A stretch of DNA of 64,000 bases from Hyphodiscus hymeniophilus (lineage: Eukaryota; Ascomycota; Leotiomycetes; Helotiales; Hyphodiscaceae). This document shows, one piece after another, positions 1-10,670 of this stretch. The stretch spans positions 1,674,001 through 1,738,000 of the forward strand of contig VNKQ01000009.1 in the NCBI GenBank assembly GCA_016508695.1. The letters run 5' to 3'. The notes under the pieces are model-generated. The model was given only the letters and a program-made list of their open reading frames with translations. It did no database searches and had not been told where the DNA came from. The position numbers and the translations under genes were made by a program. The stretch's first letter is position 1, and the number at the start of each line of letters is the position of its first letter.

Positions 1-953
1 ATCATAGACCTGTCGGAGGATTATGTGGACCATATCTAGGGGAAGGTGGTGTTTGTTATCGAGATTCTTGGCTAGGACTCCATCTTTAATGAGAGCTTCT
101 AAAGCCTCATTGTATGCATTCACCGCGCTCTTGAAGCCATCTATCAGATCTTGATCCTGCCTATTCCTCGACAGCAAGTTCATCGCCCTCTGAATCTTCC
201 GAATAAAGCCACTATTCTCGTCCGTGAAAGGTTTCTGCTGGTCCTCTGTGAGATAGACTTCCGCGACGATCCTCGCAATATCGTAGATTTCCCGTAGAGA
301 GTCGATCTTGTCTTTGCCGTAGACGAGGTCGTATCTATGATGATCGTCAGCCTCGCCACCCAGCCCGCAGCCTCTGAGCCCGCCTCAACTAACCTCTCCC
401 GCTGAGAAGCACTCGGATACTTCAGCTCCACCGTGACCTTGTGCGCCTGCAGATCAGGCACCTTCGACTTCCGCACAGGAGAAGCGACGTCGGCGGCGTG
501 GATCATCGGGAAGAGCCCATCGTCCCGCGAGAAGCCACGCTTGGAGCGAAGCTTCCTCTTCGTATCGATCGTCGGCGTGGGCGGTTCAGTCCTCTGGCGC
601 TTATTCGAGCCGACCGACGAGCGCGACGCCAGATCGTCCGCGTACCCCTCGTCGTCGTCGTCGCTGTCGTCGCCGAAGTTGGGCTTCGCCTCGCCCGGGC
701 TTCGCTGGCGAGAGGCCTTGCGCTTCGTGGAGGGCACGTCGAGACGGTCGGGGGTCGCGGGGCTGTGGGTGTGTCGTTGCGCATTTGCGGGTGAGGATCT
801 CTTCGGATCGTGCGTCTTCCCAAAAGCTCTCGCAGCTTTCGCAGTCGCGGCGAGACGTGAGGGTAAAGGTGCTGGGGCCTTTGGGGCGGCGATGCGTTCA
901 GTCCTGGTGTGTTGCGAGACGGGCTTGATGCTTGACTTTGCGCCTCCGAACAT
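1..953 (-). CDS. Unrecognised basic, probably nuclear protein (5' part, runs off the window)
   Basis: The start ATG is at 953 on the minus strand and the protein begins MFGGAKSSIKPVSQ. The first about 190 residues are low complexity, rich in Lys, Arg, Ser and Pro, with an acidic GDDSDDDDEGY patch and several KRK-type basic clusters that could be nuclear localisation signals. A clean intron (GTTAGT donor at 393, GCTGAC branch, CATAG acceptor ending at 335) joins exon 1 (953-394) to exon 2 (from 334), giving ...SASQRER-YDLVYGKDKIDSL. The second part (IYDIARIVAEVYL, then FIRKIQRAMNLLSRN) is predicted helical and ordered. The 3' end lies beyond base 1. I do not recognise the family. Nuclear localisation is inferred from composition only. 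Confidence 0.75.
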
Positions 954-1550
954 TGCAAGGGGGTGTGAGAGGGTGATATAATGGAAAAGAAAAGTGAAAA
1001 TTCAGTGCAAGCCACCCAGAAAAGATATCGGAGCAAGGTAATCTGTACTTATGGAAATAAAGAGAAAAGGAGTGTGTTTGCTTTAGTTTGTGTAAAATCT
1101 CTCAGCCTCACCACTCCTGCAAGGCAAACAGTCTACACGCTAAAGAACGTATACAGGGATCCTTGACCCGAGAATAGGGGTAACCGAGTCGATTCCGATT
1201 GCCGCGATTGCTTTCATGTTGTTGAAGAATGGTAATTCTTCACAACCAATTATTCTAGGATATATCAACCGGTTGAGTGCTTCAACGTCTATTCGCAAAA
1301 TAGAGACATCACCTTCTATGCAGTGATGGGTAAATCATTTCATACAGATCATCATATGTTTCCGTAATGAATCACGCTACCTTAAGGTATTCACGCACTG
1401 TTCACGCTGCCGATAAACTCCACTCTGTGGACCGTAAGATGTCGTCTGCCTCCCCGGAGTTACGTAGAATACCAAAAGAATACAACAATCGAAACTGAAA
1501 TTCACCTGTCCCGCCCACCCGTAAAAACCCCAAAGGCCAAAAAAAGAAAA
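954..1550. other. Intergenic region
   Basis: I see no convincing gene between the unrecognised nuclear-type gene and the 5S rRNA. Short frames such as 981-1166 have no coding character. The region becomes AT-rich from about 1200. Confidence 0.5.
1540..1550 (-). terminator. Pol III T-run terminator of the 5S gene
   Basis: On the minus strand the 5S 3' end is followed by TTTTC and a run of seven T, a typical RNA polymerase III termination signal. Confidence 0.7.
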
Positions 1551-1669
1551 ACATACAACAGCAGGTATTCGCTGGTGGTCACCCACCCAACTACTAATCT
1601 GCCGATCTGAGGCTTGTGTATGGCAGAGCGGACGGGATGCCCAATTCTCCTCAGTCTATGGTCGTATGT
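1551..1669 (-). rRNA. 5S ribosomal RNA
   Basis: Read on the minus strand, the 119-nt stretch begins ACATACGACCATAGACTGAG and ends CTGTTGTATGT. The two ends pair as helix I (ACATACGAC with GTTGTATGT, one G-U). CTGAGG pairs with CCTCAG. The internal block TTAGTAGTTGGGTGGGTGAC followed by CACCAGCGAAT matches the strongly conserved fungal 5S sequence and TFIIIA/C-box region. A T-rich run follows directly (plus strand 1540-1550), as expected for a Pol III terminator. A TATATAT element lies about 22-30 nt upstream (plus 1690-1699), where filamentous-fungal 5S genes carry their TATA element. Dispersed single 5S genes are normal in Pezizomycotina. Confidence 0.93.
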
Positions 1670-1689
1670 GACAGACAACAGCTTATCTA

Positions 1690-1761
1690 GATATATATCT
1701 GGGATTTGTATGGGCCAGAGCGGACGGGAACCCCAATATTCCTCAGTCTGTGGTCGTATAT
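1690..1761 (-). pseudogene. Truncated, diverged 5S rRNA copy just upstream of the intact 5S gene
   Basis: On the minus strand from 1761 the sequence follows the first about 55-68 nt of 5S rRNA (TACGACCACAGACTGAGGAA, then TTCCCGTCCGCTCTGG) with scattered differences. It then stops matching and runs into the TATA-like sequence used by the intact gene. The 3' half, including the conserved internal promoter, is missing. It has the same orientation as the intact gene about 90 bp away, so a partial tandem duplication is likely. Confidence 0.8.
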
Positions 1762-2069
1762 AGTATATATGTTGCAATATAGGACTATAACTCATTTTGC
1801 TTAGAAGGGATTAGCGACCTGGCCCATGGAACTTAGCGGACCAAGAAAAATGTGTACTGGTACCCAAAGAACCACCAGTCCAGAACTAAATTCAAGACGG
1901 CCCACCTGTAGAAACACCACTATTTAAAGGCCCACATCACTGCTGTTGTTAAAAATTTGTTCCTTTGAACAAATACAAGTTTGAGATCTTTATTAAGTCG
2001 GACAACGGGACATACTCTGGAATACTATCGCCTAACACAATTCCGCGCTATCGACTGTCATCTATCACA

Positions 2070-2336
2070 ATGGCAAACATCAGATTAATTCTTGCAATTG
2101 TTCTTCCATCCTTACTTTGCCTGGGGGCTATGATACCGTTGACGTATCTGATTATTATCCCCGCTATTCGCGAGCGGCTTCACTTTCGACGAGTACAACG
2201 CCAACGACGCCTGAACGGTTTGCCGCCTTTACCATCTCCCTTCCGGCGGACTCCACAGCCTGGAAATTCGCAGATTCTGAGTAATATGCAGCACACAGTT
2301 AGTGCCGGCGGTGGATTTGCAATAATAAGTTCTTGA
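2070..2336 (+). CDS. Possible small single-pass membrane protein
   Basis: An 88-codon open frame starts MANIRLILAIVLPSLLC. It has one strong hydrophobic segment (about residues 4-30) followed by a basic stretch (RERLHFRRVQRQRR), a plausible type II or III single-pass topology. It lies alone in an AT-rich, gene-poor region. No family is recognised and the upstream in-frame extension from 1965 looks non-coding. It could be a chance ORF. Confidence 0.25.
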   Translation: MANIRLILAIVLPSLLCLGAMIPLTYLIIIPAIRERLHFRRVQRQRRLNGLPPLPSPFRRTPQPGNSQILSNMQHTVSAGGGFAIISS

Positions 2337-3486
2337 AAAGAATCAAAGAGTATGTTACTTTCCGCCCTTAAATTCTCCAAGATCTTGGATCAGGTTTATT
2401 TTCCTTTATTGATCCTGATCCTAAAACATTGTGTTTTAACCATTCTAAAGTCTTGATCAGATGTCGCTTATGTTAGTATGCTGGGGTTATGTGGATGGGG
2501 GTTATGGCAAGTGGGATCATGTATTGGGCAAGAATCAACGAAGGCGGACGTCTAACAGGGCAATTCACAACTGTTCACAGAGAAGGGAGTTTCCACGGTT
2601 CACTTATAGCTTTGTATAGTACTTGCTGTGTATTCAACGCTATTGTACTCTATCATTTTTTAAGAATGAGTGCAACAATAGCACATGTCGCTATTATCTG
2701 CCAGTTATTTCCACATCAGCATACCTCCTTCGCAAGAATTGGGGGAGCTAACATACCAGAGTAGAGAACATATTCGTATAACTCCAGACCAAGTCGTGCC
2801 AATCCTTTCCCCAATTCTGAGCCACCAGGGAGCCAGACTCTGGATCCACACCAACCTCCCCAACCGTCAACCGCCGAGTGTTTTCGAGTTCCGACCTTCT
2901 TGCAGATTAGTTACCCTTGCGTTGTTGAAGCATAAGTTATACAGCTGACATACTGTTCGACTGGTGCGGATCCAGAGCCCGGCTCGCGACCCAGTGGTAG
3001 AATCGGAGAGGGATTGGCAGACTCGGCCCAGGGGTTGTGAAAAAGCTGTTCTCTAGTTTGTGTTAGCATTTGATAGGAATTCTGTACGGGAAGAAGGGTG
3101 CCAGTACCCGAAGGCTAAAAATGAGTCTCGACGAGACATTTTGAATTAAGCTAATTAAAACGAGTGTAGTGATGTTAATGATGGAAGATAATAAGAGTTG
3201 GGAGAAGAAACACATTTTAGGAAGGCCGATCTCGAAATGGAGAAGGAGCTTCTGGTGGCATTGACATTGCCATATGGGGAAGAAACATGTGCAGATACAT
3301 AATCACTTTTCTCCCGTTGTTCGCGCTTCCCTTCTGGGCCTCTCACACACGCATATCTTAGGGAAACTAAAATGAGTCCTGACTATTTGAGATCCGGTGG
3401 AAGAACTTCGACAGTGACTCAAAAATCAATCCTCAAAATATACTTGAGGGAGCTGTCATTGCAGTACGAGAAGCTGTGCAGATAGT
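2337..3486. other. Gene-poor AT-rich region with a small palindrome
   Basis: No convincing coding sequence. The only structure I see is an almost perfect inverted repeat near 3118-3142 (GTCTCG-A-CGAGAC flanked by AAAAT...ATTTT). The composition and the 5S fragments on either side suggest old repetitive DNA. Confidence 0.4.
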
Positions 3487-3515
3487 CCAATTCTCCTCAG
3501 TCTATGGTCGTATGT
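3487..3515 (-). pseudogene. Short 5' fragment of 5S rRNA
   Basis: From 3515 on the minus strand, 29 nt match the start of the local 5S gene exactly (ACATACGACCATAGACTGAG, then GAGAATTGG). The preceding gtcag also resembles the gacag that flanks the intact gene. The match then ends abruptly. It lies 1.8 kb from the intact 5S gene in the same orientation. Confidence 0.75.
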
Positions 3516-3528
3516 GTCAGCTTCTCTC

Positions 3529-3999
3529 CTAACACCGGAATATATCTGCATGTGCCAGAGAAAGAGAAAGCCGCAAGGCAACAAGATCGTTACAGGTAAT
3601 ATACACTTCGTACTTTGTTGATTGGGTTGGGAGGGTTTTCACCTTCAAAAGCGTAGAGTAATGGGAGAAGGGGGTGATCGCATACAGATCAGTGCCATGG
3701 CTACTCAACAGTGGTCTGTGGTTGCTACAATTCGGAGGTATCCGATGTACATATTGGTAGCCGTCAACTGTGAAGGACCCCAAATTATCAAGAGGCGTTC
3801 TCGCAAAGCCCACACCGGTTGAAGTATTTTCACATTGAGGAGCATGCATCAGAAGAAGCATTTTCATATAAGCCATCTGACAAGGTCGTCCGTCGAAACA
3901 AAACGCAGGCGTAACATTATTCAAGGGTATAGTAACGTAAGTGTACAGGACTCCAAGAGGTCCTTCCACCAGTGATTGAATCCGACAATGGAACACCAT
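3529..3999 (-). CDS. Doubtful hypothetical ORF
   Basis: A 156-codon uninterrupted frame with several Cys residues (FHC, AFCFDGRPC, APQCENTS, PPNCSN). It has no signal peptide, membrane segment or motif that I recognise. It could be an exon of an unannotated gene or a chance frame. Its neighbour downstream is the amino acid permease on the same strand, 3' ends first. Confidence 0.2.
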   Translation of the reverse strand: MVFHCRIQSLVEGPLGVLYTYVTIPLNNVTPAFCFDGRPCQMAYMKMLLLMHAPQCENTSTGVGFARTPLDNLGSFTVDGYQYVHRIPPNCSNHRPLLSSHGTDLYAITPFSHYSTLLKVKTLPTQSTKYEVYITCNDLVALRLSLSLAHADIFRC

Positions 4000-4032
4000 G
4001 AAGCGAATTCCCGCCCCACCGACGACATCTTC

Positions 4033-6144
4033 CTAGGCATTTAGATTGAGCGGCGAGACGCAGGAGAATGAGGTCAGCTGGTTTTCCTTGAATGCGTTAA
4101 TCATACCTATTTTGAATTAGTATGTTGTTGTCGGCTTCGGCGAGTACAACTGACCTTGGATAGAGGCATACATGCCAAGTCCGCACATAGACAGCGAAGC
4201 CAGGAAGTAAATAACATGCCACACGTTGGTGACGACCTGTAATGCGCCACCGCTCATGAAGCCACGCATCCACCGTCTCACAGTAGTCTCGTTCCTTATG
4301 ACCTGGCCAGTGGCGGGATCGAATCCTTCGCCGTTCTCCGTGCGGATGGCGTGGCGCTGGATGTCGAAGCCAAGAGCGAAGAATGGAGGAAGTGTGTAGG
4401 TCAAATTCAGGAGCATAGAAGCCGAGATGATACCGACGAAGCCGAAATAATCCGGGATCGATGCAGCGAGGATGAATGCGAGGATCCACCAGATTGGAAC
4501 AATGGCTGCGTATATCAATTTTCCACGGGTGGTGATGAGGGGTGGTGCATTAAATAAGTCCAGGAGGATGTTGTTGTAGAATACTTTGATGCCGATGTTT
4601 CCATACAGTCCGGCTGCAATCAAGGCCCCGATCAAGGTGATCATGTTGCCAGCGGTTCTCCACCCATACGCGTTGACACCCTGGTAGCTGGGGTTGAAGC
4701 TGTATTGTCCTTGGTAGTGGTAGATGAAGCAGCCATATATCAGGTAAACGGTGTAGATGAAGAACTGGGCACCCCACATAGCCTTGATGAAGTCTCGAGG
4801 ACGCTTCATCTCCGCCAAAAATTCCACAAACAGTTGAGCACCTGCGTAAGCTAACACACCAGACAGCAGGCCGTTGATTGAGCCAATAAGTCCATTGGGA
4901 GGGAGATTGTTGTAGTGAATGATCGGGGGATAGATGCCAGTGACAGGGTCAGGAGTTATGCTGTCAATACTGCGGGAAGTTCTGAATTAGCACGACTTCA
5001 TTCGAAGGTCTGGAAGGAGTCGGGTTTGATGTAGATCTGGCAAACATGTCTGGAGCTGAGATCATGCTTCAAAGCTCTTAAAGCAAGGAAACAAAATTGG
5101 TGGTTCGGAGATCACTCACTCTACAGCACTGCCAGCTGAGCCCAGCGTAGCGAACGCGAAATTCGGAGGCGAGTTTGCAATGACTCCCATGGTAATAAAG
5201 ATTGCCAATAAGTTCAACCAAACTGCCAGATTTGCGACCCATCCGTACGATTTGAGGGTTCTGATCTGGGTCATGAAGAACCCTGCGATGACGAATAACA
5301 AAGGACAGACGACGTAGCATAGCTTGAACTTCGAAACGGCAGAGATGTTCTGGCCAAACTGGATGACAACTTGGCCAAGAAGCAGCAATAACCCGAGTGC
5401 TTGCATGATGTTGGTGACATAACGGGCTGTGACACCCCAAGTCCTAAACCCTAAGTCGCCATAGTTTCGGGCTGGAAATTCGTAGCTGTCAACCCCAAGG
5501 AAGACACGCCAGATCAGATAACCGGAATAACCTGCCATAAAGCCGAAAATAGTATAGAACGCGATACCTAGGTGTCGCACAATGGTTAGACCCAATCTGC
5601 AATAGTGCAATGCCCTCCAGCAATGGACAGGAAATGGAGGCTACCTGGTCCCCAGCCCAAAGTTCCCATAGCAAACCCGACACCATATGGCCCCAGGATG
5701 TCTGTGGTGATCAAGTAGAAGCCTTTGTCAAGAGTCAGCATCTCCGCACGAGTTGAGAGACTATTACTGACAAGCGCCCCAAGAAGCCGTGCGAAACATG
5801 CGAGAGGCATTGGTCCACTCCTCGTCGGAAATCTCGAGTCTATGGGAAGCATTCCCGAAATCCTTCTCCGTCAGACGCGGTGCTTGCACGGGATCTTCTC
5901 CCTCCAAGTTCCCAGCATCATTCTTCTTCCTTAGGAGGATCTCGCGCCAAGCAAGTTTCGGAGACACCAGGCCCTTCTCCTCCTCTCGCGTCCTGTGCGC
6001 GTACCAATGATACTCCTCAAACTTGACAGCGGAGTCGTGCGGCTTGCGGCCTTGGGGCTTGATGTAGTTGGAGCCTGAGCTTGAGCCTACAATCACATCT
6101 TGCCGTCCATTTGGACGGTCGCTGGAGCTGGTCTTGTCCTCCAT
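4033..6144 (-). CDS. Amino acid permease, Aa_trans family (Neurospora MTR-like)
   Basis: I reconstruct five exons: 6144-5772, 5722-5645, 5567-5120, 4969-4155 and 4106-4033, giving about 595 residues. The start is MEDKTSSSDRPNG. The hydrophilic N-terminus (about 140 residues) precedes some ten or eleven membrane segments, such as GIAFYTIFGFMAGYSGYLIW, LCYVVCPLLFVIAGFFM, FIYTVYLIYGCFIY, MITLIGALIAAGLYG and ASMLLNLTYTLPPFFALGF. Splicing at GGACCAG^GT...CCTAG^GTATCG gives LGWGPGIAFYTIFGF. The fold and motifs fit the amino acid/auxin permease superfamily, closest in feel to fungal neutral amino acid permeases of the MTR type at the plasma membrane. The substrate is inferred. The final exon is short and placed by a CTAAT branch and ATAG acceptor. 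Confidence 0.85.
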
Positions 6145-7239
6145 AGCTGCGGTGGTTGCAGTAGATGCAGCTGGGCGGAGGTTGTTTAAAGAATAGAGAC
6201 GGAGAACAAATGTTGGAGAGAGCTGGCAATGAGGTGGTGAGTAAAGTCGCAAGTTTTAAACGTGAAATGCCCCGACACAGTCACCTGGTCGCAACTTCGC
6301 AAGCACGATAGCTAGCCAGCCACCTTCCCATTCCGGCCATGATGATCGTATCATTGTAGAGCTGTCACTGGCCATCCTAATCAGCGTCCGGCCTGACGCA
6401 TAGATTCATGCTCCTGGGACTCTCGAGCTCTCTGGATTGGCTCTGACGAGGTTCTAACCTGATGTGGGACAAAGCTGCCACTCGTTTACGTCGTTTACCG
6501 TTCTCTCACAATCTCACAGTTCTCACTACGAAGGAGTGAAGGACCCAGTTAACCCCATGCCCGAGAGCGGGGTTTGCCGGGGCTCCTGCAGCATAAGCAC
6601 TAAGGTGGCGTGACACTAATGAAGCTCTGCCGCTTGACCAATGCGCGCGGAGATTTTGTCTCCGGAACTGCCGGCGAAGCGGCTCGCCTTCGATCGGGTG
6701 TTCTGGAAAACATGAGAAATCGTTCTACGGCGATTATATCGTTTCTCTTGGCATGGCTTCAACGGGTACATGCGGTGGGAAGATAGATCGTGAGAAGATG
6801 GAGTGAGTGAGCGACGAGATGCTTGCAAAGTTTCATGGGATAACTGAATTGTACCTACTCGGATGGAAACTGGGTAGGATCGCCTCTCCCAATTCTCGGG
6901 ATCCCGCTGCAGTGGTCCATCCTACTGTGTACATACATACCTTACTATACTACTATTAATACTATTACTACTTCCATTACTACATCTTCTACCACTTTGT
7001 AAAGCCCTAGCACCATACATAAGATCGGCTTCTACGTCCGATCCCATTGCTGCATTGCCTTCAACTAACCTCTTCAGTCAGTCGGCGAAGTGAGGGCTAG
7101 TCACCTCTTATCTCTCGACTTCGAGGAGCAAATTGAACTGTCATATACCGTAGCCAACGGTGATTAGCATTTGCACGTAAGTTCGATACGCAAAAGCCTA
7201 TTTCCAATCTACCTCTCCTCTCCTGCACCAAATGAAAGC
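6145..7239. other. Intergenic region upstream of the amino acid permease
   Basis: No convincing gene. A short ACTATTA-type AT repeat occurs near 6945-6985. The rest is ordinary sequence that may hold the permease promoter. Confidence 0.5.
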
Positions 7240-7661
7240 CGAGCAATCCGACTCCGAGCAATCCAACGCCGAGAACTCTACCAACTCCGACGTGCGCATC
7301 CCCTCTCCACGTACGGGCGGGCCTCTCGTATCCAACCTCGCACTCTGAGCAGGAAATACCCAGAAACAGAAATCGCGCTTCAGGCCTTACCTCCGAACAA
7401 ACCCCTCGCGATCTTGCAGATCGAAACCGCATCCACAAACTGGGGAAGCAATCTTTCTAGCAAGAATCCCGTTGACGTCTTCGTCATCATTCTATCGCCC
7501 TGGTGCCCTTCCCTCGGTATCACGATGGGAAGCCCAGATCTGCCCCTGACCTAGCGGTACCCAGTCCCATCATTGTCAACCCCGCAACAAACGACATGCT
7601 TGATGCCTTTAGCTCTGAGCCTCTGAGAAAGGCTAGCAGATCCGAGCTCGAGAAATAACCC
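7240..7661 (+). pseudogene. Probable decayed coding stretch, family unknown
   Basis: Coding-like peptide is visible but broken. One frame gives MKAEQSDSEQSNAENS up to a TGA. Another frame from about 7350 reads SGLTSEQTPRDLADRNRIHK and then hits TAG and TGA within a few codons. The same frame then continues for about 60 codons (SAPDLAVPSPIIVNPATN, ending RKASRSELEK and TAA). Both internal stops could come from C-to-T changes (CAG to TAG, CGA to TGA). An unrecognised intron or a real short gene remains possible. Confidence 0.3.
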
Positions 7662-7824
7662 AAGCTGCAGTGTTCGAGAGGATGCATCTCGTGCTTGGAT
7701 CTTCTTATTCATTGTTCGCTATCTTGAGAGTACTAAATATCTGTCTAAACTCGGAATCTGAAGCCCTGCTCCAAACCTGCTTAATCTAGGTGACAAGTAG
7801 GAATGACCAACCCGATTTTATACT

Positions 7825-10670
7825 TTACTCCATACCGTAGTATCTCCAGGTGACAGGTCTCCCACCCAGCCCATTCGCCACGACAACCTGCTCATCCCCA
7901 GGGACCAGATCCAGCAGGTTATCCTCAAACTCCACCGCGTCGACGTCCTCGACGTAGAAAGCCAGGCCTTTCACCGGAACATCACTCTTGACCGTGATCC
8001 TGTCCCCATGGATCCTCATGTCTAGGGTTGGCTTCGGCATATTCAAGTACCGGTACGGTTGGGGCCAGTTCGTGCATCTCGCAAGCATGGGTCCCTCCGT
8101 GTTGTCCACAGTCAGAGTTCGTAAACACGTGGAGATGATGAGAGGCTGCTCGTCGGACGATTGCGATTGTGGGAGCTCGAGGTCGAAAAGTTCGGTCGAG
8201 ACGTTAGCGGCTATCTCTCTAGTTTCGACTTGCGAGAAGACTTCCGATCCAGTCGATAGCTCAAACACCTTGATGACCAAAGAACAAAGCATTGGCTCCA
8301 AGGTGACGTTGGTTGCCCAGCCTAAGAATCTTGTTTCTGTGTCGATAAAAGCCCTCGTGAACTCGAAGCGCGACGTCTTGATCTCTTTCCGTTCAATGCC
8401 AAGCGAGAGTGGAGCGATGTCGCGCTTAACCGTGAAGTATGCCATTTTGGGACGGTTGAAGTAGTCTACGAGTGCTTTGGATGTGACTTGCCACGTGGGA
8501 TTGAACTTCACACTCGCAATTAGTTGTTGTTCAGAAAATGAGCAATAGAGTCAGGAGTAATTACCTGCCAAATCAAGCTCCCGCCACAGTACTCCCTCCC
8601 CTCCCCTTTCCACTCCCGTCTCCAAGCCCTCAACGCGCAAGTCATAGCTTCTGCCTGATTCAGTTGGGAGACGTAAATGTACTCCTCCAGCCCAAAGCCG
8701 TACTTGAAGTTCTCAATAAGGTACGTGGCCATTTTACGCTCGTGCTGCATCTCTTTGTTATGATGGTCAACGGTGCGAGAGTGCGGGTGACGCTCGGTGG
8801 GCGGCGAGTCGACGAGATATGACTCGATCGTTTTGATATGCGGTAGGGACGAGATACCGAACTCTGACACAAAGCGGCTTCCGAGCTTGGGGTATTCTTG
8901 CCAGGGACGAGAGATGTGATGCCAGACTGTTCGCCGTTAGTAATGACACCTACATTCCCGTTTCTACAGAAACGCACCTTCCCACATATGGGTGTCTCCA
9001 ACCGTAGGGTCATTAAAAGATTTCCCTCCCCAGGGTGAGCCCGGGTGGTATGAAGTATTCGGCACGAAGGTGTCACACAAATCCGGGAGAAGCTTCTCAT
9101 AGATATATCGCCCTGGAAAGTTCGACTTAAGCCAACTCTCCGGATTCGGGTCGTTTATATCGTATTCTGTCTTGAATAGGGTTGCGAACAAGTAATCCTC
9201 GTTATTTCCACACCAAGCCACGATCGACGGATGATGTCGTAGTCGTCTGAGGTTATCTTCAACCTCCGCAGCAATGGTATTTTGGAACGGTACATCTGCG
9301 GGGTAAGTGCCGCATGCGAACATGAAGTCGTTCCAAACCAATATTCCCAGCTCGTCGCAGATATCATAGAAAATGTCCTCTTCGTATACACCACCGCCCC
9401 ACACTCTAGTTATATGTTAGCTATGGACGGGACTTTGGAGATTTTGTCTCAAGGGACTCACCGAATCATATTTTGATTGGCCATGACGAACATCTTCAAC
9501 AACTTTCGATATCGTGCGTCGCTAATTCGAGGGACGAAGTGATCTGCAGGACACCAATTAGATCCACTGCTGAAGATTGGGATGCCGTTGACTTCGACGA
9601 AAAAGCTCGTCCCGGGTGCATCTTTGAGCGGTCGCTGAATGATGGTTGCTGATCTTAGGCCAATCTTCCGTAATTTCTCGTGCAGAGTTATATTCTGTAA
9701 CATGGTTAGCTTCTCGGAAGACCAATATATTTCTTCGAGATGTTACTTTGTGGATCAGTTCTGCTCTGACGGTATACAGAGGCTGCTTCCCAAGTCCAAC
9801 CGGCCACCAGAATGAAGCATCATCGATTTTAAATTGAGCAGAAAACGGGCCCTTTCCGGATAACTCGAGTGATTTGGTTACAAGAGTGTTCTGCTCTGGG
9901 CCGAGGATAGTAAAGATGATGGAGCAATCATCTCGTTCTCCATCTATTTCTGCAAAGACAGAAACATCCGCACTACGTGTGGCAATAGAAACATCTACCT
10001 GAGTCCACAGGTCTGAAATACGGGTCGAGTACCGTTCGAGATGAACTGGACGCCATGGTCCACAGGTAGTGAGTTCAGGACCTGCGTCGAGTCAGCTCCG
10101 AGTAAAGGTGGAGGAATCCGTGCAAAACTAACCCCAATTCCAAGCATAGTGATATTGCGCTTTCCTCACTAACAATCGGCTCTTATCAGTCGACGAAGTA
10201 AAACCGGCAGGTTTGAAATCGCGCTCTTGCATGAGCTTTTTCCCTCGGATAATGGCGCTATCGAACAATATCTCCAGCACATTCTCACCCTCCTTCACCT
10301 TGTCCGAGATATCGACCCTGAACGTGCGGTGCATATTCTCCGCCTCCAGAATCTGAATACCGTTGAGTGAGACAAGAGCAAACGTATCCAAACCGTCAAA
10401 TTGCAGGACCGTCTTTTCGCCGGCTAGCGCCGAGGCTGTTGCAAAAGTGGTTCGGTAGAGCCATTTTTGCTCGCCGACCCATTGGACTTTGTATTCATTG
10501 AGCCCTATGAAGGGGTCTGGGATAAGGTTATGGGCGAGGAGATCCAGGTGTATGTTGGTGGGAAATTGGGAAACCGGGAGAAATTCATCGTTTGGTGTTG
10601 ACACTCCCACTGCGTCGACTTGTTTCAATTCCCATTTGGAGCAGAGATTCGTGCTTGTGAATACGGACAT
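7825..10670 (-). CDS. Beta-mannosidase, glycoside hydrolase family 2 (MndB type)
   Basis: It hydrolyses terminal beta-mannose from manno-oligosaccharides. The start is MSVFTSTNLCSKWELKQ and there is no signal peptide, which fits the intracellular B-type enzymes. Visible blocks in order are an N-terminal sugar-binding domain (WLYRTTFATAS, LQFDGLDTFALVSLNG), the TIM barrel (MWGGGVYEEDIFYDICDELG, WNDFMFACGTYP), the acid/base Glu in WCGNNED, and the nucleophile Glu in SEFGISSLPHI. A C-terminal beta domain ends WRYYGME. Several introns interrupt the gene (for example near 10128, 9700, 9410, 8960 and 8520). It is divergently transcribed from a sugar transporter 870 bp away, which suggests joint use in hemicellulose-derived sugar uptake and breakdown. 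Confidence 0.93.

Noticed and set aside
433..981. Plus-strand ORF of 182 codons
   Set aside because: It is a shadow of the minus-strand gene at 1-953, whose consensus intron and composition are better supported.
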